This document shows, in pieces, positions 7,371 through 7,541 of a stretch of 7,541 bases of DNA. Source of the DNA: Acidobacteriaceae bacterium (GTDB lineage Bacteria > Acidobacteriota > Terriglobia > Terriglobales > Acidobacteriaceae). A model generated the notes under the pieces. It worked only from the letters and a program-made list of their open reading frames with translations, ran no database searches and was not told the DNA's origin. How positions within the stretch are numbered: the first letter of the stretch is position 1; every line of letters begins with the position of its first letter. The translations under genes and the position numbers were made by a program. The stretch is from positions 1 to 7,541 of the forward strand of contig JASHVU010000478.1 in the NCBI GenBank assembly GCA_030044455.1. The letters run 5' to 3'.

Positions 7371-7541
7371 TTAGTACCACAGAAGCTCCTGGTGCCATAA
7401 GCGCAGCGGGGACTTGCCCGATTCCCAGCCGATAATCAGAGCCATGGGTATGATGTTGACGAGATAGTAGACGGTGACAGCAATCCCCAGCGCCGGCGCA
7501 ACCTGGCCGCCCACCTGGGGAAGCGCCGATGCATAGCTCCG
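7371..7541 (-). pseudogene. N-terminal membrane-domain fragment of the HD-GYP gene, ended by in-frame TAA
   Basis: The frame is open from the right edge to TAA at 7373-7371, and it is the same frame as the HD-GYP gene, which resumes immediately. The 56 visible residues include a hydrophobic segment, VAPALGIAVTVYYLVNIIPM, followed by a polar stretch ending WHQELLWY. The residues just after the stop (PFYLVGAML) continue the membrane-domain pattern. Related acidobacterial HD-GYP proteins, as I recall them, have a Trp-x-x-Pro-Tyr-Tyr-Leu-Val-Gly-like sequence here with no break. The stop therefore replaces one residue of an otherwise intact domain rather than separating two genes. It could be a real nonsense mutation, a sequencing or assembly error, or a site of restart. 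No frame change is needed. Confidence 0.75.

Noticed and set aside
6261..7400. 379-codon open frame on the plus strand opposite the HD-GYP gene
   Set aside because: It is antisense to a gene with complete HD-GYP and GAF motifs, has no recognisable domain, and is rich in Arg and His as expected from a GC-rich shadow frame.
1..7541. CRISPR array, tRNA, rRNA, insertion sequence or phage genes
   Set aside because: I saw no regularly spaced repeats, no cloverleaf or rRNA-like sequence, and no transposase, integrase or phage protein motif on either strand.

Overview
The window looks like chromosomal DNA of a GC-rich soil or sediment bacterium, most likely an Acidobacteriota (Terriglobia-like) member. 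That placement is an inference from three things: the HD-GYP protein architecture (membrane part, HD-GYP, then GAF), the style of the oligopeptide permease proteins, and a secreted subtilase of a type common in that phylum. No rRNA or other marker is present to confirm it. Every convincing gene is on the minus strand.

Layout in transcription order (right to left): (1) 7541-7371, an N-terminal membrane-domain fragment that enters from outside the window and ends at an in-frame TAA. (2) 7358-5916, the rest of the same gene: the last membrane segment, an HD-GYP cyclic-di-GMP phosphodiesterase domain and a C-terminal GAF domain. (3) 5919-5059, a DppB/OppB-type permease. (4) 5062-4274, a DppC/OppC-type permease. 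(5) 4271-2637, a family-5 extracellular peptide-binding protein. (6) 2640-1825, a DppD/OppD-type ATPase. (7) 1824-1541, an AT-rich non-coding island full of short repeats. (8) 1540-1, a secreted subtilisin-family (S8) protease whose C-terminus lies beyond the left edge.

Genes 2 to 6 form a very tight operon. Three junctions are 4-nt ATGA start/stop overlaps; the fourth has a stop codon two bases before the ATG, with a Shine-Dalgarno sequence inside the upstream gene. Together they encode a nearly complete peptide ABC importer (binding protein, two permeases, one ATPase) physically coupled to a c-di-GMP-degrading sensor protein. A second ATPase, usual in Dpp/Opp systems, is absent. The protease downstream could supply peptides, but it is separated by 284 bp and may have its own promoter.

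The points most worth a second look are the in-frame stop in the HD-GYP gene, the coupling of that gene to a peptide importer, and the intergenic island. The island is about 36% GC over 1641-1780 by hand count, against about 65% in one 60-base stretch counted inside a gene. It carries four TTACTC/GAGTAA copies, several inverted repeats and a 16-nt exact match to the core of the sTRSV hammerhead ribozyme that lacks the rest of that fold. I found no tRNA, rRNA, CRISPR array, insertion sequence or phage gene.
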